A stretch of 64,000 nt of DNA from contig NZ_JAESVF010000001.1 in assembly GCF_038433465.1 (NCBI RefSeq), forward strand, positions 744,001 to 808,000. The letters run 5' to 3'. This document shows positions 1-8,404 of the stretch, piece by piece (position 1 is the first letter of the stretch; each line of letters starts with the position of its first letter). Position numbers and translations under genes: made by a program. Below the pieces are notes generated by a model. The model did no database searches and was not told where the DNA came from. It worked only from the letters and a program-made list of their open reading frames with translations. The stretch is from Galbibacter sp038433465. Lineage in GTDB: Bacteria > Bacteroidota > Bacteroidia > Flavobacteriales > Flavobacteriaceae.

Positions 1-1
1 T

Positions 2-250
2 ACGTTTCATTTTGTTTTGGCATTGGTGACTTTTCTAGCAGTTGTTTATGTACAGTTTACCTTGCCCGAAAAAACAGGCTTAGGGTACTTGGCATTAACG
101 GGTATAAAAATGTTTGCAGCGCTTATTTTTTTAATTCCGTTATTGCAGTCTTCCATCGAAAATCCTATTCCAACCGTGTTTAGTTTTTTCATTCCATATT
201 TTATCTATTTAGCGGTAGAAGTAGTGTTTGTTGTAAAACTCTTAAATTGA
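2..250 (+). CDS. Small membrane protein (C-terminal part), DUF6168-like
   Basis: This reading frame is open from the window edge, so the gene is cut at its 5' end. The visible 82 or so residues hold three hydrophobic segments, which indicates a small integral membrane protein. Flavobacteria commonly carry such a protein (DUF6168 type) just before atpB, in the place where other bacteria have AtpI/AtpZ. A role in ATP synthase assembly is only suggested by position. A TTG at 17 lies in frame but is probably not the start. Confidence 0.6.
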   Translation, partial: TFHFVLALVTFLAVVYVQFTLPEKTGLGYLALTGIKMFAALIFLIPLLQSSIENPIPTVFSFFIPYFIYLAVEVVFVVKLLN

Positions 251-331
251 GGTGTTTTTGAATAAAATATCACTTTTTTCAAAGTAGTTGAAAAAAAATA
301 GTTGTTAACTTCCTATTGTGAATAAAAAATG

Positions 332-339
332 TACCTTTG
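332..339 (+). promoter_or_regulatory. Probable -7 promoter box for the atp operon
   Basis: TACCTTTG matches the Bacteroidota -7 consensus TAnnTTTG and lies 41 bp before the atpB start. No convincing -33 TTG was found at the best spacing. Confidence 0.5.
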
Positions 340-380
340 CACCAAATTTTTGAGGACCATATATTTTATCAATAAGAGGT

Positions 381-1472
381 ATGAGGATAGCACAGAAATC
401 TATCGAGAGATTTTTTCTTTTAGCGTTGTTTGTAATTTGTTTAGGGCTGAATGCTCAAGAACACGAAGGCGCTCATAGTGAGGAAGCTACTGCGGAAGAG
501 GCTTTTAATCCAACAGAGTTAATAGATCACCACATAAACGATTCTCATGAATTTCATGTAATCGATTGGGGTGGGCATGCAATTTCTATGCCACTTCCTG
601 TAATTCTTTGGACTGATAATGGATTGGTTACTTTTATGTCTTCTGAATTTCACCACGATGAAACAGGTGAAGTAATCGTTGAGAAAAACGGACAAAAATT
701 TGCACGTGTACACGACGAAATATATTATGCTGATGGTGGGTTGAATTTTGATGAAGAGCATCATGTTTCAAATGATCGTCCACTTAACTTTTCAATTACA
801 AAAAACGTATTTACTTTAATGATTACTGCATTGTTAATGTTGTTAATCTTTATTCCGGTAGCAAATTCATATAAGAAAAACCAAAAAGCACCAAAAGGAT
901 TGGCTGGTTTTATGGAGCCTTTAATTGTTTTTGTACGCGATGAAATTGCTAAGCCAAACATTGGTGAGGCAAAATATAAAAAATACATGCCGTATTTGTT
1001 AACTGTATTTTTCTTGATTTGGATTGGAAACCTTTTTGGTTTAATTCCATTTTTCCCATTCCAAGGTACGTTAACAAACGACATCCTATTTACAGGGGTT
1101 CTTGCAACATTTACCTTTTTAATCACTTTGTTTAGTGGTAATAAAAACTACTGGAAGCATATTTTTGCTACACCAGGGGTTCCAACTTGGTTGTTGCCAA
1201 TTATGATTCCTGTTGAGGTTTTAGGAATGTTTACTAAGCCATTTGCTTTAATGATTCGTTTATTTGCAAACATTACAGCAGGGCATATTATTATATTAAG
1301 TTTATTATCGCTGATTTTTATTTTCGAATCGGCAGCTGTATCACCAGTGTCAATACTTTTCTCATTGTTTATGTATGGGTTAGAGTTGTTGGTAGCAGTT
1401 TTACAAGCATATGTGTTTACCTTACTTTCTGCCTTGTTTATTGGGCAAGCAGTAGAAGAGGCACATCATTAA
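381..1472 (+). CDS. atpB: F-type ATP synthase subunit a
   Basis: Membrane subunit that forms the two proton half-channels against the c-ring. The protein is 363 residues, much longer than the ~270 of E. coli, because it has a signal-peptide-like start (cleavage probably after NAQ) and a His/Glu/Asp-rich periplasmic segment of about 100 residues, as is typical of Bacteroidota. The C-terminal half has several membrane helices, and the essential arginine lies in the motif MIRLFANITAGH. First full gene of the operon atpB-E-F-H-A-G. Confidence 0.97.
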   Translation: MRIAQKSIERFFLLALFVICLGLNAQEHEGAHSEEATAEEAFNPTELIDHHINDSHEFHVIDWGGHAISMPLPVILWTDNGLVTFMSSEFHHDETGEVIVEKNGQKFARVHDEIYYADGGLNFDEEHHVSNDRPLNFSITKNVFTLMITALLMLLIFIPVANSYKKNQKAPKGLAGFMEPLIVFVRDEIAKPNIGEAKYKKYMPYLLTVFFLIWIGNLFGLIPFFPFQGTLTNDILFTGVLATFTFLITLFSGNKNYWKHIFATPGVPTWLLPIMIPVEVLGMFTKPFALMIRLFANITAGHIIILSLLSLIFIFESAAVSPVSILFSLFMYGLELLVAVLQAYVFTLLSALFIGQAVEEAHH

Positions 1473-1513
1473 AATTGAGTTTTATTTATTAACTATTATA
1501 TAAATTTTTAATT

Positions 1514-1714
1514 ATGGTTTTAGCTGGAATAGGAGCTGGATTAGCTGCCATCGCTGCAGGATTAGGTATCGGTAAAATTGGTGGGGCTGCAATGGATGCC
1601 ATTGCACGTCAACCAGAGGCGGCTTCAAAAATTCAAACTGCTATGATTATTGCTGCTGCACTTATTGAGGGTGTTGCACTTTTCGCAGTAGTAGTTGCGT
1701 TAATCGCAAAATAA
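1514..1714 (+). CDS. atpE: F-type ATP synthase subunit c
   Basis: Proteolipid of the rotor ring, 66 residues, two membrane helices joined by the polar loop ARQPE. The ion-binding carboxylate is Glu52 in helix 2, in ALIEGVALF. The residue after it is Gly, without the polar Ser/Thr ligand of sodium-type rings, so proton coupling is more likely. It is followed by a strong hairpin before atpF, which may help raise its level above that of the single-copy subunits. Confidence 0.97.
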   Translation: MVLAGIGAGLAAIAAGLGIGKIGGAAMDAIARQPEAASKIQTAMIIAAALIEGVALFAVVVALIAK

Positions 1715-1731
1715 TTTTTGACAAAAAACTA

Positions 1732-1782
1732 AACAATGCTTTAACGGTTGGTTAAAGCATTGTTTTACTCACTTTGGTGAGT
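1732..1782 (+). terminator. Two tandem hairpins between atpE and atpF (attenuator or mRNA stabiliser)
   Basis: A perfect 14-bp stem (1732-1745 with 1751-1764) around a 5-nt loop is followed by four T residues in total, giving a weak intrinsic terminator. A second perfect 6-bp stem (1767-1772 with 1777-1782) follows at once. Because atpF to atpG lie downstream in the same direction, partial termination or 3'-end protection of atpE mRNA is more likely than full termination. Confidence 0.6.
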
Positions 1783-1845
1783 GATGTGCTCTTAACAAGG
1801 GCAGTTAATGAAAAAACAAATAGAACGTATTTAATATTTTTTATA

Positions 1846-2337
1846 ATGAATATTACACATCCTGAAAGTTTAATATTTTGGTCGGTAGTAGTTTTTATCA
1901 TATTATTTGTGCTATTACGCAAATATGCTTGGAAACCTATTTTAGGAGCTGTTAACAGTAGAGAAGAATCTATTAATAAAGCGTTAGCATCTGCAGAAGA
2001 AGCTCGTAAAGAATTACAAAATCTTCAAGCAGACAACGAAAAGCTTTTACAAGAAGCGCGTAGTGAGCGTGATGCTATGCTAAAAGAAGCTCGTGAAATC
2101 AAAGAGAAAATGATTGCCGAAGCAAAAGAGCAAGCAGAAGCACAAGCCGATAAAGTAATTAAGCAAGCGCAGCAAACAATTCAAAGTGAAAAGCAAGCTG
2201 CTGTTGCCGAGTTGAAAAACCAAGTTGCAACTTTATCAGTAGAAATTGCAGAAAAAGTAGTGAAGTCAGAATTATCGTCTAATGAAAAACAATTAAAGTT
2301 GGTAGACGATATGTTGAATGAAGTTACTTTAAACTAA
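1846..2337 (+). CDS. atpF: F-type ATP synthase subunit b
   Basis: Peripheral stalk subunit. From the ATG at 1846 the product is 163 residues: one N-terminal membrane helix (about residues 5-27) and then a long charged coiled coil rich in Ala/Glu/Lys. The frame extends upstream to 1774, but that part overlaps the hairpin region after atpE and would add 24 atypical residues before the membrane helix, so the internal ATG is chosen. Confidence 0.94.
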   Translation: MNITHPESLIFWSVVVFIILFVLLRKYAWKPILGAVNSREESINKALASAEEARKELQNLQADNEKLLQEARSERDAMLKEAREIKEKMIAEAKEQAEAQADKVIKQAQQTIQSEKQAAVAELKNQVATLSVEIAEKVVKSELSSNEKQLKLVDDMLNEVTLN

Positions 2338-2357
2338 TTTTGTAAGTAAGGAACACC

Positions 2358-2906
2358 ATGAAAGGTACCAGAGCAGGAGAAAGATATGCTAAAGCTGTGT
2401 TAGACTTTGCCAAAGAGCAAAACGCTCTTGAAGCTGTTAACGCAGATATGAAAGATATCTTAAATACGATAAACGGGAGCGATGAGTTGAAAGATGTACT
2501 TCAAAGCCCTGTTATTAAATTATCAGACAAGAGTGCTGTGCTTAAAGAAATTTTTTCTGGCATACATGCAGTATCAACTGGTTTAATTGATATGCTTATC
2601 GATAATAACCGTGTTAATTTATTAAAAGTTATTGCTGAAAAATATATCATTTTATACGATAGATTAAGAGGACAAGAACTTGCTATTGTTACCACTGCGG
2701 TGCCATTATCTGAAGCTTTAGAACAAAAAGTTTTAGCTAAGGTAAAAGAGCTTACAGGAAATAGTGCAACTATAGAAAATAGAATAGACGAAAGTATTAT
2801 TGGAGGGTTTATTTTGCGTGTTGGAGATATTCAATACAATGCAAGTATTGCCAACCAGTTAAACAATCTCAAAAGAGATTTACATAATAACACATACGTT
2901 TCTTAA
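2358..2906 (+). CDS. atpH: F-type ATP synthase subunit delta
   Basis: F1 delta (OSCP-like) subunit that joins the b-dimer to the top of the alpha/beta hexamer. It is 182 residues, normal for the family, starts with the usual pattern RAGERYAKAVLDFA, and has the conserved C-terminal IIGGFILRVGD segment. It lies 20 bp after atpF. Confidence 0.95.
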   Translation: MKGTRAGERYAKAVLDFAKEQNALEAVNADMKDILNTINGSDELKDVLQSPVIKLSDKSAVLKEIFSGIHAVSTGLIDMLIDNNRVNLLKVIAEKYIILYDRLRGQELAIVTTAVPLSEALEQKVLAKVKELTGNSATIENRIDESIIGGFILRVGDIQYNASIANQLNNLKRDLHNNTYVS

Positions 2907-2925
2907 TAATTTAAACTAAAAGGTA

Positions 2926-2947
2926 AGATGCTTTATTGAAAGCATCT
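2926..2947 (+). promoter_or_regulatory. Hairpin between atpH and atpA
   Basis: AGATGCTTT and AAAGCATCT form a perfect 9-bp stem with a 4-nt loop, ending 21 bp before atpA. There is no U-run, so it is not a terminator. It may be an mRNA processing or stability element. Confidence 0.4.
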
Positions 2948-2968
2948 AAAATCTAAATACTAAATAAG

Positions 2969-4546
2969 ATGGCTGAAGTTAAAGCGGCTGAAGTATCAGC
3001 AATATTAAAAAAGCAACTATCAGGATTTGAGGCGAAAGCTTCATTAGACGAAGTGGGAACTGTACTCCAAATAGGGGATGGTATTGCCCGAGTTTACGGA
3101 TTGGCAAATGCACAATACGGAGAGTTAGTTCAGTTTGAATCTGGATTAGAAGGGATTGTACTTAACCTTGAGGAAGACAATGTTGGGGTTGTACTTTTAG
3201 GGCCTTCAAAAGAAATTAAAGAGGGAGATACTGTAAAGCGTACACAGCGTATCGCATCTATTAAAGTAGGTGAAGAAATGGTAGGTCGTGTTGTAGATAC
3301 TTTAGGAAACCCAATTGATGGTAAAGGACCTATTGGAGGAGACCTTTACGAAATGCCTTTAGAGCGTAAAGCTCCTGGGGTTGTTTTCCGTCAACCAGTA
3401 ACAGAGCCATTACAAACAGGTATCAAGTCTATCGACGCGATGATTCCTGTAGGTAGAGGTCAACGTGAGTTGGTTATTGGAGACCGTCAAACTGGTAAAA
3501 CTACTGTTTGTATCGACACCATCATTAACCAAAAAGAATTTTACGATGCGGGAGAGCCTGTATTCTGTATCTATGTTGCAGTAGGACAAAAAGCTTCTAC
3601 AGTAGCATCTATCGCTAAAACTTTAGAAGATAAAGGTGCTTTAGCTTATACAGTTATTGTTGCTGCAAACGCTTCAGACCCTGCGCCAATGCAAGTTTAT
3701 GCACCATTTGCAGGAGCAGCTATCGGAGAGTATTTTAGAGATACTGGACGTCCAGCCTTAATTATTTATGATGATTTATCGAAACAAGCGGTAGCATACC
3801 GTGAGGTTTCATTATTACTTCGTCGTCCACCAGGACGTGAAGCATACCCTGGAGACGTTTTCTTCTTACACTCTAGATTATTAGAGCGTGCAGCAAAAGT
3901 TATTGCTGATGATGAAATCGCAAAAGGAATGAACGATCTACCTGAGTCGTTAAAACCAGTAGTAAAAGGTGGCGGTTCTTTAACTGCATTACCAATTATT
4001 GAAACACAAGCAGGAGACGTTTCAGCATATATCCCAACAAACGTAATTTCTATTACAGACGGACAGATTTTCTTAGAGTCAGATTTATTCAACTCTGGTG
4101 TACGTCCTGCAATTAACGTAGGTATTTCGGTATCTCGTGTAGGAGGTTCGGCTCAAATTAAATCAATGAAGAAAGTATCAGGTACTTTAAAACTAGATCA
4201 AGCACAATTCCGCGAATTAGAGGCGTTTGCTAAGTTTGGTTCAGACCTTGATGCTGCTACAATGAATGTAATTGAAAAAGGAAAAAGAAACGTAGAGATA
4301 TTAAAGCAAGCTCAAAACGATCCTTACACTGTTGAAGATCAGGTTGCAATTATCTATGCAGGTTCTAAAAACCTTTTAAGAGATGTTCCTGTTGAGAAAG
4401 TAAAAGAATTTGAAAGCGATTATATCGAATTCTTAAATGCGAAACACAGAGATACATTAGATACTTTAAAAGCTGGTAAGCTTACAGACGAAGTGATTGA
4501 TGTACTTTCTCAAGTAGCAAAAGAACTTTCAGCAAAATATAATTAA
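2969..4546 (+). CDS. atpA: F-type ATP synthase subunit alpha
   Basis: Non-catalytic nucleotide-binding subunit of F1, 525 residues, normal length. The Walker A motif GDRQTGKT is near residue 170, the Walker B region IIYDDLSKQA near 265, and the alpha-type signature RPAINVGISVSRVGG follows. The partner beta (atpD) and epsilon (atpC) genes are not in the window; in Bacteroidota they form a separate atpDC operon. Confidence 0.98.
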   Translation: MAEVKAAEVSAILKKQLSGFEAKASLDEVGTVLQIGDGIARVYGLANAQYGELVQFESGLEGIVLNLEEDNVGVVLLGPSKEIKEGDTVKRTQRIASIKVGEEMVGRVVDTLGNPIDGKGPIGGDLYEMPLERKAPGVVFRQPVTEPLQTGIKSIDAMIPVGRGQRELVIGDRQTGKTTVCIDTIINQKEFYDAGEPVFCIYVAVGQKASTVASIAKTLEDKGALAYTVIVAANASDPAPMQVYAPFAGAAIGEYFRDTGRPALIIYDDLSKQAVAYREVSLLLRRPPGREAYPGDVFFLHSRLLERAAKVIADDEIAKGMNDLPESLKPVVKGGGSLTALPIIETQAGDVSAYIPTNVISITDGQIFLESDLFNSGVRPAINVGISVSRVGGSAQIKSMKKVSGTLKLDQAQFRELEAFAKFGSDLDAATMNVIEKGKRNVEILKQAQNDPYTVEDQVAIIYAGSKNLLRDVPVEKVKEFESDYIEFLNAKHRDTLDTLKAGKLTDEVIDVLSQVAKELSAKYN

Positions 4547-4547
4547 G

Positions 4548-4647
4548 CCCCACTCGGTCTCCCCAAAGGGGAGAAGATAGGATTGAAAGGTTATTAATAA
4601 TTTTTAAACGTTTAAGTCCTCTCCTTTGGAGAGGATTTAGGAGAGGC
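4548..4647 (+). mobile_element. Short hairpin-ended repeat (MITE-like) between atpA and atpG
   Basis: A ~100-bp element with no ORF. Its left end is CCCC followed by a hairpin of TCTCCCC/GGGGAGA (4558-4574). Its right end is a hairpin of CCTCTCC/GGAGAGG (4618-4634) followed by ATTTAGGAGAGGC. The two ends are related in inverted orientation, and the internal part resembles that of the element at 8405-8513 (for example ATTGnAAGGTnATnAAT). The right end stops 4 bp before the atpG ATG. No target duplication is obvious. The ends also resemble those of the DUF559 insert in leuS. Confidence 0.7.
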
Positions 4648-4651
4648 TAAA

Positions 4652-5515
4652 ATGGCAAATTTAAAAGAAATACGTAATAGAATTTCATCGGTAGGATCTA
4701 CCATGCAGATTACCAGTGCCATGAAAATGGTATCGGCTGCTAAGTTGAAAAAAGCGCAAGATGCAATTACTGCAATGCGTCCTTATTCCGATAAACTTAC
4801 CGAGCTTTTACAAGGACTAAGTGCTACTTTGGATGGAGATAGCGGTAGTGTTTTTGCAGAGCAACGTGAGGTGAAAAATGTACTTGTTGTTGCAATAACT
4901 TCTAACAGAGGGTTGTGTGGAGCTTTTAATACCAATGTTATTAAAACTTCTAATCGTATTGTTGCAACTACATTTGCCGATAAAAAAGTAAGTTTTGTAA
5001 CCGTTGGAAAAAAAGGAAACGATATTCTTAAAAAGAACCATTACGTTACCCATAATAATAACGAAATTTTTGACGATCTTACTTTTGATAATGTTGCTGA
5101 ATTGGCAGAGCGTTTAATGACGCTGTACAAAGAAGGAACTTACGATAAGATTGTTTTAGTGTATAACCACTTTAAAAATGCAGCTACGCAAGTTGTTTTA
5201 ACTGAAGATTTCTTGCCGATAAAACCTTTAGAAACCGAAGATGTTAATACTTCAGCCGATTATATTTTCGAGCCTTCTAAAGAAGAAATTATCGAAACAT
5301 TAATCCCGAAGTCATTAAAAACACAGTTGTATAAAGCAATTCGCGATTCATTTGCTTCTGAACACGGAGCACGTATGACAGCGATGCATAAAGCAACCGA
5401 TAATGCTGCTGCTTTAAAAGCTGAACTTACACTTACATATAACAAAGCACGTCAAGCTGCTATTACTAACGAAATTTTAGAAATTGTTGGTGGTGCGGAA
5501 GCATTGAACAATTAA
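4652..5515 (+). CDS. atpG: F-type ATP synthase subunit gamma
   Basis: Central rotor shaft of F1, 287 residues. Both ends carry the family pattern: an N-terminal helix with IRNRISSVGSTMQITSAMKM and a C-terminal helix ending RQAAITNEILEIVGGAEAL. The start codon lies just after a hairpin-ended repeat whose AGGAGAGG sequence could serve as a Shine-Dalgarno site. The last codons and the stop lie inside the first unit of a 46-bp tandem repeat. Confidence 0.97.
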   Translation: MANLKEIRNRISSVGSTMQITSAMKMVSAAKLKKAQDAITAMRPYSDKLTELLQGLSATLDGDSGSVFAEQREVKNVLVVAITSNRGLCGAFNTNVIKTSNRIVATTFADKKVSFVTVGKKGNDILKKNHYVTHNNNEIFDDLTFDNVAELAERLMTLYKEGTYDKIVLVYNHFKNAATQVVLTEDFLPIKPLETEDVNTSADYIFEPSKEEIIETLIPKSLKTQLYKAIRDSFASEHGARMTAMHKATDNAAALKAELTLTYNKARQAAITNEILEIVGGAEALNN

Positions 5516-5653
5516 CGACTGAAAGGAGTAAATTTTTCCATCGGAAGCATTGAACAATTAACGACTGAAAGGAGTAAATTTTTCCATCGGAAGCATTGAA
5601 CAATTAACGACTGAAAGGAGTAAATTTTTCCATCGGAAGCATTGAACAATTAA
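5497..5653 (+). repeat. 46-bp tandem repeat, 3.4 units, copying the atpG stop region
   Basis: Units start at 5497, 5543, 5589 and 5635 (partial), each with the same sequence beginning GGAAGCATTGAACAATTAA. The first unit contains the last atpG codons and its TAA, so later units are copies of the gene end plus 28 bp of trailer. The units look identical, which points to a recent expansion. The first stop codon is intact, so AtpG is not changed. Confidence 0.95.
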
Positions 5654-5790
5654 TGTCGTTGATGTCATACCGAGCGTAGTCGAGGTATCTCATTTGTTGC
5701 TAAAACAATGCTCTGAATTGGCATTTAAGCCACTTACAGGAAGCGTAGTCGAGGTATCTTAATCAGAGAACTACACAACAAAATATTTAA
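5516..5790. repeat. Gap after atpG with GTCAT/TCGAG-type palindromic repeats
   Basis: No gene is seen between atpG and 5913. After the 46-bp repeat there are two direct copies of GCGTAGTCGAGGTATCT (about 5674-5690 and 5743-5759). The first is preceded by GTCATACCGA. This resembles the dispersed GTCAT..ATCTCAT hairpin repeats of Bacteroidota genomes and the pair at 55183-55245. Confidence 0.6.
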
Positions 5791-5819
5791 AACCCCTAAG
5801 TTTATCTTAGGGGTTTTTT
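5791..5819 (+). terminator. Intrinsic terminator of the atp operon
   Basis: AACCCCTAAG and CTTAGGGGTT form a perfect 10-bp stem with a 5-nt loop, followed by a T-run. It is the first strong terminator after atpG. Confidence 0.88.
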
Positions 5820-5912
5820 AATGAAAACCATTCTGGCATCAATTTTGAAATTGTATATTTATAATAACTAATAATTCTTTCAGTTATAGAATTATAAAAT
5901 AAATTATTGAAG

Positions 5913-6431
5913 ATGATAAAATTTGCAAATATTCTTTTCGGAACTTTAGTTGTTTTAGGGTTTTCTCAGTGTAAAAGCTCACAAGCTACATTAACAGATA
6001 ATCCACCTTTTTATTTGGGAGAATCTACCATTGAAGCCTGGACAGCTGGCGATGCTAATGAAATTACTGGAAAAAACATCTATTTAGGATTTTCAGCAGA
6101 GAGTTTAAAAGAAAATTTTTCATTCGATAGTTTGTATTACAACGGTCAAGTTGTGGCTTTAGAACATTACAGAAAAGGAAATTTTCCTATTTATTTGGCT
6201 CGGTTTTTAGATCAAGACACCAAAGTTAAAGATATTGTAATGCATGCCGACCCTAAAAAGGAGTTTGGAAATATGCCTCCAACACCGGTTGTGAAACCGC
6301 CGTTTGATGTTGCAGAAGGGCAAGCCTTATTAACTTATACGTACAACGATAAAAAAGGTTATTACCTTATCAAAGAGTTAAAAGAAGTCGTAGCGATACA
6401 CTACAAGCAAAACCCTATAATTTATAAGTAA
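5913..6431 (+). CDS. Hypothetical lipoprotein
   Basis: Unrecognised 172-residue protein. Residues 1-19 form a lipoprotein signal peptide with the lipobox-like GFSQC, so it is probably anchored in the envelope. The rest is soluble, with no motif that I know. The frame could begin at a TTG six bases earlier, but the ATG at 5913 gives a normal signal peptide. It stands alone between the atp terminator and the flippase gene. Confidence 0.75.
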   Translation: MIKFANILFGTLVVLGFSQCKSSQATLTDNPPFYLGESTIEAWTAGDANEITGKNIYLGFSAESLKENFSFDSLYYNGQVVALEHYRKGNFPIYLARFLDQDTKVKDIVMHADPKKEFGNMPPTPVVKPPFDVAEGQALLTYTYNDKKGYYLIKELKEVVAIHYKQNPIIYK

Positions 6432-6488
6432 AGCCTCTTTGTTAGCTGTTTATAAATCGGTACTTTTAGCACGTTAATTTATAAGTCC

Positions 6489-7964
6489 TTGGGAGCGTTA
6501 AAAAAACTTTTCAAACATACATTTATTTACGGGCTGGCAACAGTGTTGCCACGCTTATTGAGCCTTGTTTTAACGCGTTTATACACCGATAAACTCCCAA
6601 CCGACGATTACGGAATTTACGCCTCGCTCTTCGTTTATTTAATTTCTGGAAATGTGTTGCTTTCCTACGGAATGGAAACTGCATTTTTTAGGTTCATGAA
6701 TAAAAGCGAACGTAAGTCGGAAGTGCAATCGACCGCGCTAACATCTATTTTTATTACTTCTGGACTGTTTTTAATTGTTTCGTACCTTTTTAAAGACAAT
6801 ATCGCCTCGTTCTTAGAATTCGAGCTAGAATTTATTTTATACGGAATTTTGATTCTCTTTTTCGATGCCTTGTGTGTTATTCCATTTGCATGGCTCAGAA
6901 ATCAAGAAATGCCACTCAAATATTCGTTTATCAAAATAGCAACCGTAGTTGTCAATTTAGGACTTAACTTGTTTTTCTTCCTTGTTTTACCGTTGCTGGT
7001 AGATAATAATTCCTCATCCGTTTTCAATGCTTTAGTCTTCGAAAATAAGGTGCATTATATTTTTATTTCGAATGTTTTGGCAAGTCTCTTCGGATTGTTA
7101 TTAATTCTACCACTTTACATCAGGATTCGTTTAAGATTCGATTTTTATCTGTGGAAGAAAATGATTCGATACGCATTTCCAGTGCTTATTGCTGGCGTTG
7201 CATTTTCAATAAATGAAGGATTTGATAAGTTAATGCTGAAATATTTGTTACCAGAAAATATAGCCGAAGAAACCGTTGGGGTTTATGCGGCTTGTTACAA
7301 ATTGGGAGCTTTTATGAGTTTGTTTGTTACAGCTTTTAAGTTGGGGGTAGAACCGTTCTTTTTCAGTAATGCGAATAAAAAAAACTCAAAAGAAATTTAT
7401 GCCGATACGACTCTGTATTTTACCATTTTTGGAGCTTTTATCTTTCTTTTTGTAGTGGTGTATATCGATATATTTAAAACAATCCTCATTAGCAATTCTG
7501 CATATTGGGAAGCTTTATGGATTGTGCCTTTTATTTTGCTGGCCAATTTGTGTATAGGCATTTATCACAATCTATCTGTTTGGTATAAAATAACCGACAG
7601 AACGCGTTTTGGAGCCTACATTTCGGTTTTTGGAGCGTTGGTTACTTTGGTACTCAATTTTGTTTTGATTCCAATAATCACTTATAAAGGTTCGGCAATT
7701 GCCACTTTAATTGCCTACGGAAGTATGATGCTACTTTCTTTTTATTTCGGACAAAAACATCATCCTATTCCGTATAATCTTAAAAAGATTGGAAGCTATT
7801 TAGGGGTTTCGATTCTATTTGTATTTCTTTCATTTTATGTTTTTGATAGAAACCTCATTATAGGAACCGTTTTTGTTTTAGTATTTTTGACGTTGATATA
7901 CAAATTAGAGAATAGAGAACTCAAGAAAATGATGAAATCAATTTCTGCAAAAAAGTTTAAATAA
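6489..7964 (+). CDS. Polysaccharide flippase (Wzx/MATE-like)
   Basis: Membrane protein of 491 residues with about 12-14 hydrophobic segments and the N-terminal pattern FIYGLATVLPRLLSLVLTRLY of the oligosaccharide flippase family. It probably moves a lipid-linked sugar across the inner membrane for surface polysaccharide or peptidoglycan-type precursors; the substrate cannot be told. The start is a TTG, because no ATG occurs in frame before the first membrane helix. It overlaps dut by one base. Confidence 0.88.
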   Translation: MGALKKLFKHTFIYGLATVLPRLLSLVLTRLYTDKLPTDDYGIYASLFVYLISGNVLLSYGMETAFFRFMNKSERKSEVQSTALTSIFITSGLFLIVSYLFKDNIASFLEFELEFILYGILILFFDALCVIPFAWLRNQEMPLKYSFIKIATVVVNLGLNLFFFLVLPLLVDNNSSSVFNALVFENKVHYIFISNVLASLFGLLLILPLYIRIRLRFDFYLWKKMIRYAFPVLIAGVAFSINEGFDKLMLKYLLPENIAEETVGVYAACYKLGAFMSLFVTAFKLGVEPFFFSNANKKNSKEIYADTTLYFTIFGAFIFLFVVVYIDIFKTILISNSAYWEALWIVPFILLANLCIGIYHNLSVWYKITDRTRFGAYISVFGALVTLVLNFVLIPIITYKGSAIATLIAYGSMMLLSFYFGQKHHPIPYNLKKIGSYLGVSILFVFLSFYVFDRNLIIGTVFVLVFLTLIYKLENRELKKMMKSISAKKFK

Positions 7965-8398
7965 TGACTGTAAAAATTATAAATAAATCGCAGCACGAAT
8001 TACCAAGTTATGAAACCATTGCATCTGCAGGGATGGATATTCGTGCCAATATAGACGCTCCAATTGTTTTAAAACCACTTGAACGTGCCATTGTAAAAAC
8101 TGGTTTGTTTATCGAACTTCCTGTTGGTGCAGAAGCACAAGTTCGCCCGAGAAGTGGGTTGGCAGCCAAAAAAGGAATTACGGTTTTAAACGCTCCTGGA
8201 ACTGTCGATGCAGACTATCGTGGAGAAATTGGCGTTATCTTAGTAAATCTTTCTAATGAAGATTTTACTGTTGAAAACGGCGAGCGTATTGCACAGTTAG
8301 TTATTGCAAAACACGAACACATTGCTTGGGAAGAAGTATCAACACTTTCGGAAACAAAACGCGGTGAAGGTGGTTTTGGAAGTACAGGGGTGAAGTGA
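7964..8398 (+). CDS. dut: dUTP diphosphatase
   Basis: Trimeric dUTPase of 144 residues that cuts dUTP to dUMP and pyrophosphate, keeping uracil out of DNA. The conserved motifs are visible in order: AGMDIRA, RPRSGLAAKKGI, NAPGTVDADYRGEIG, and the C-terminal glycine-rich arm RGEGGFGSTG. Start overlaps the stop of the flippase gene in ATAATG fashion, so translation may be coupled. Confidence 0.97.
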   Translation: MTVKIINKSQHELPSYETIASAGMDIRANIDAPIVLKPLERAIVKTGLFIELPVGAEAQVRPRSGLAAKKGITVLNAPGTVDADYRGEIGVILVNLSNEDFTVENGERIAQLVIAKHEHIAWEEVSTLSETKRGEGGFGSTGVK

Positions 8399-8404
8399 TA
8401 AATT

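Noticed and set aside
1..5515. Loss of atpD and atpC from the ATP synthase operon
   Set aside because: Bacteroidota normally keep atpD and atpC in a separate operon, so their absence here is not unusual.
5497..5653. CRISPR-like regular repeats after atpG
   Set aside because: The 46-bp units are directly adjacent with no spacers and derive from the atpG end, so it is a tandem duplication.
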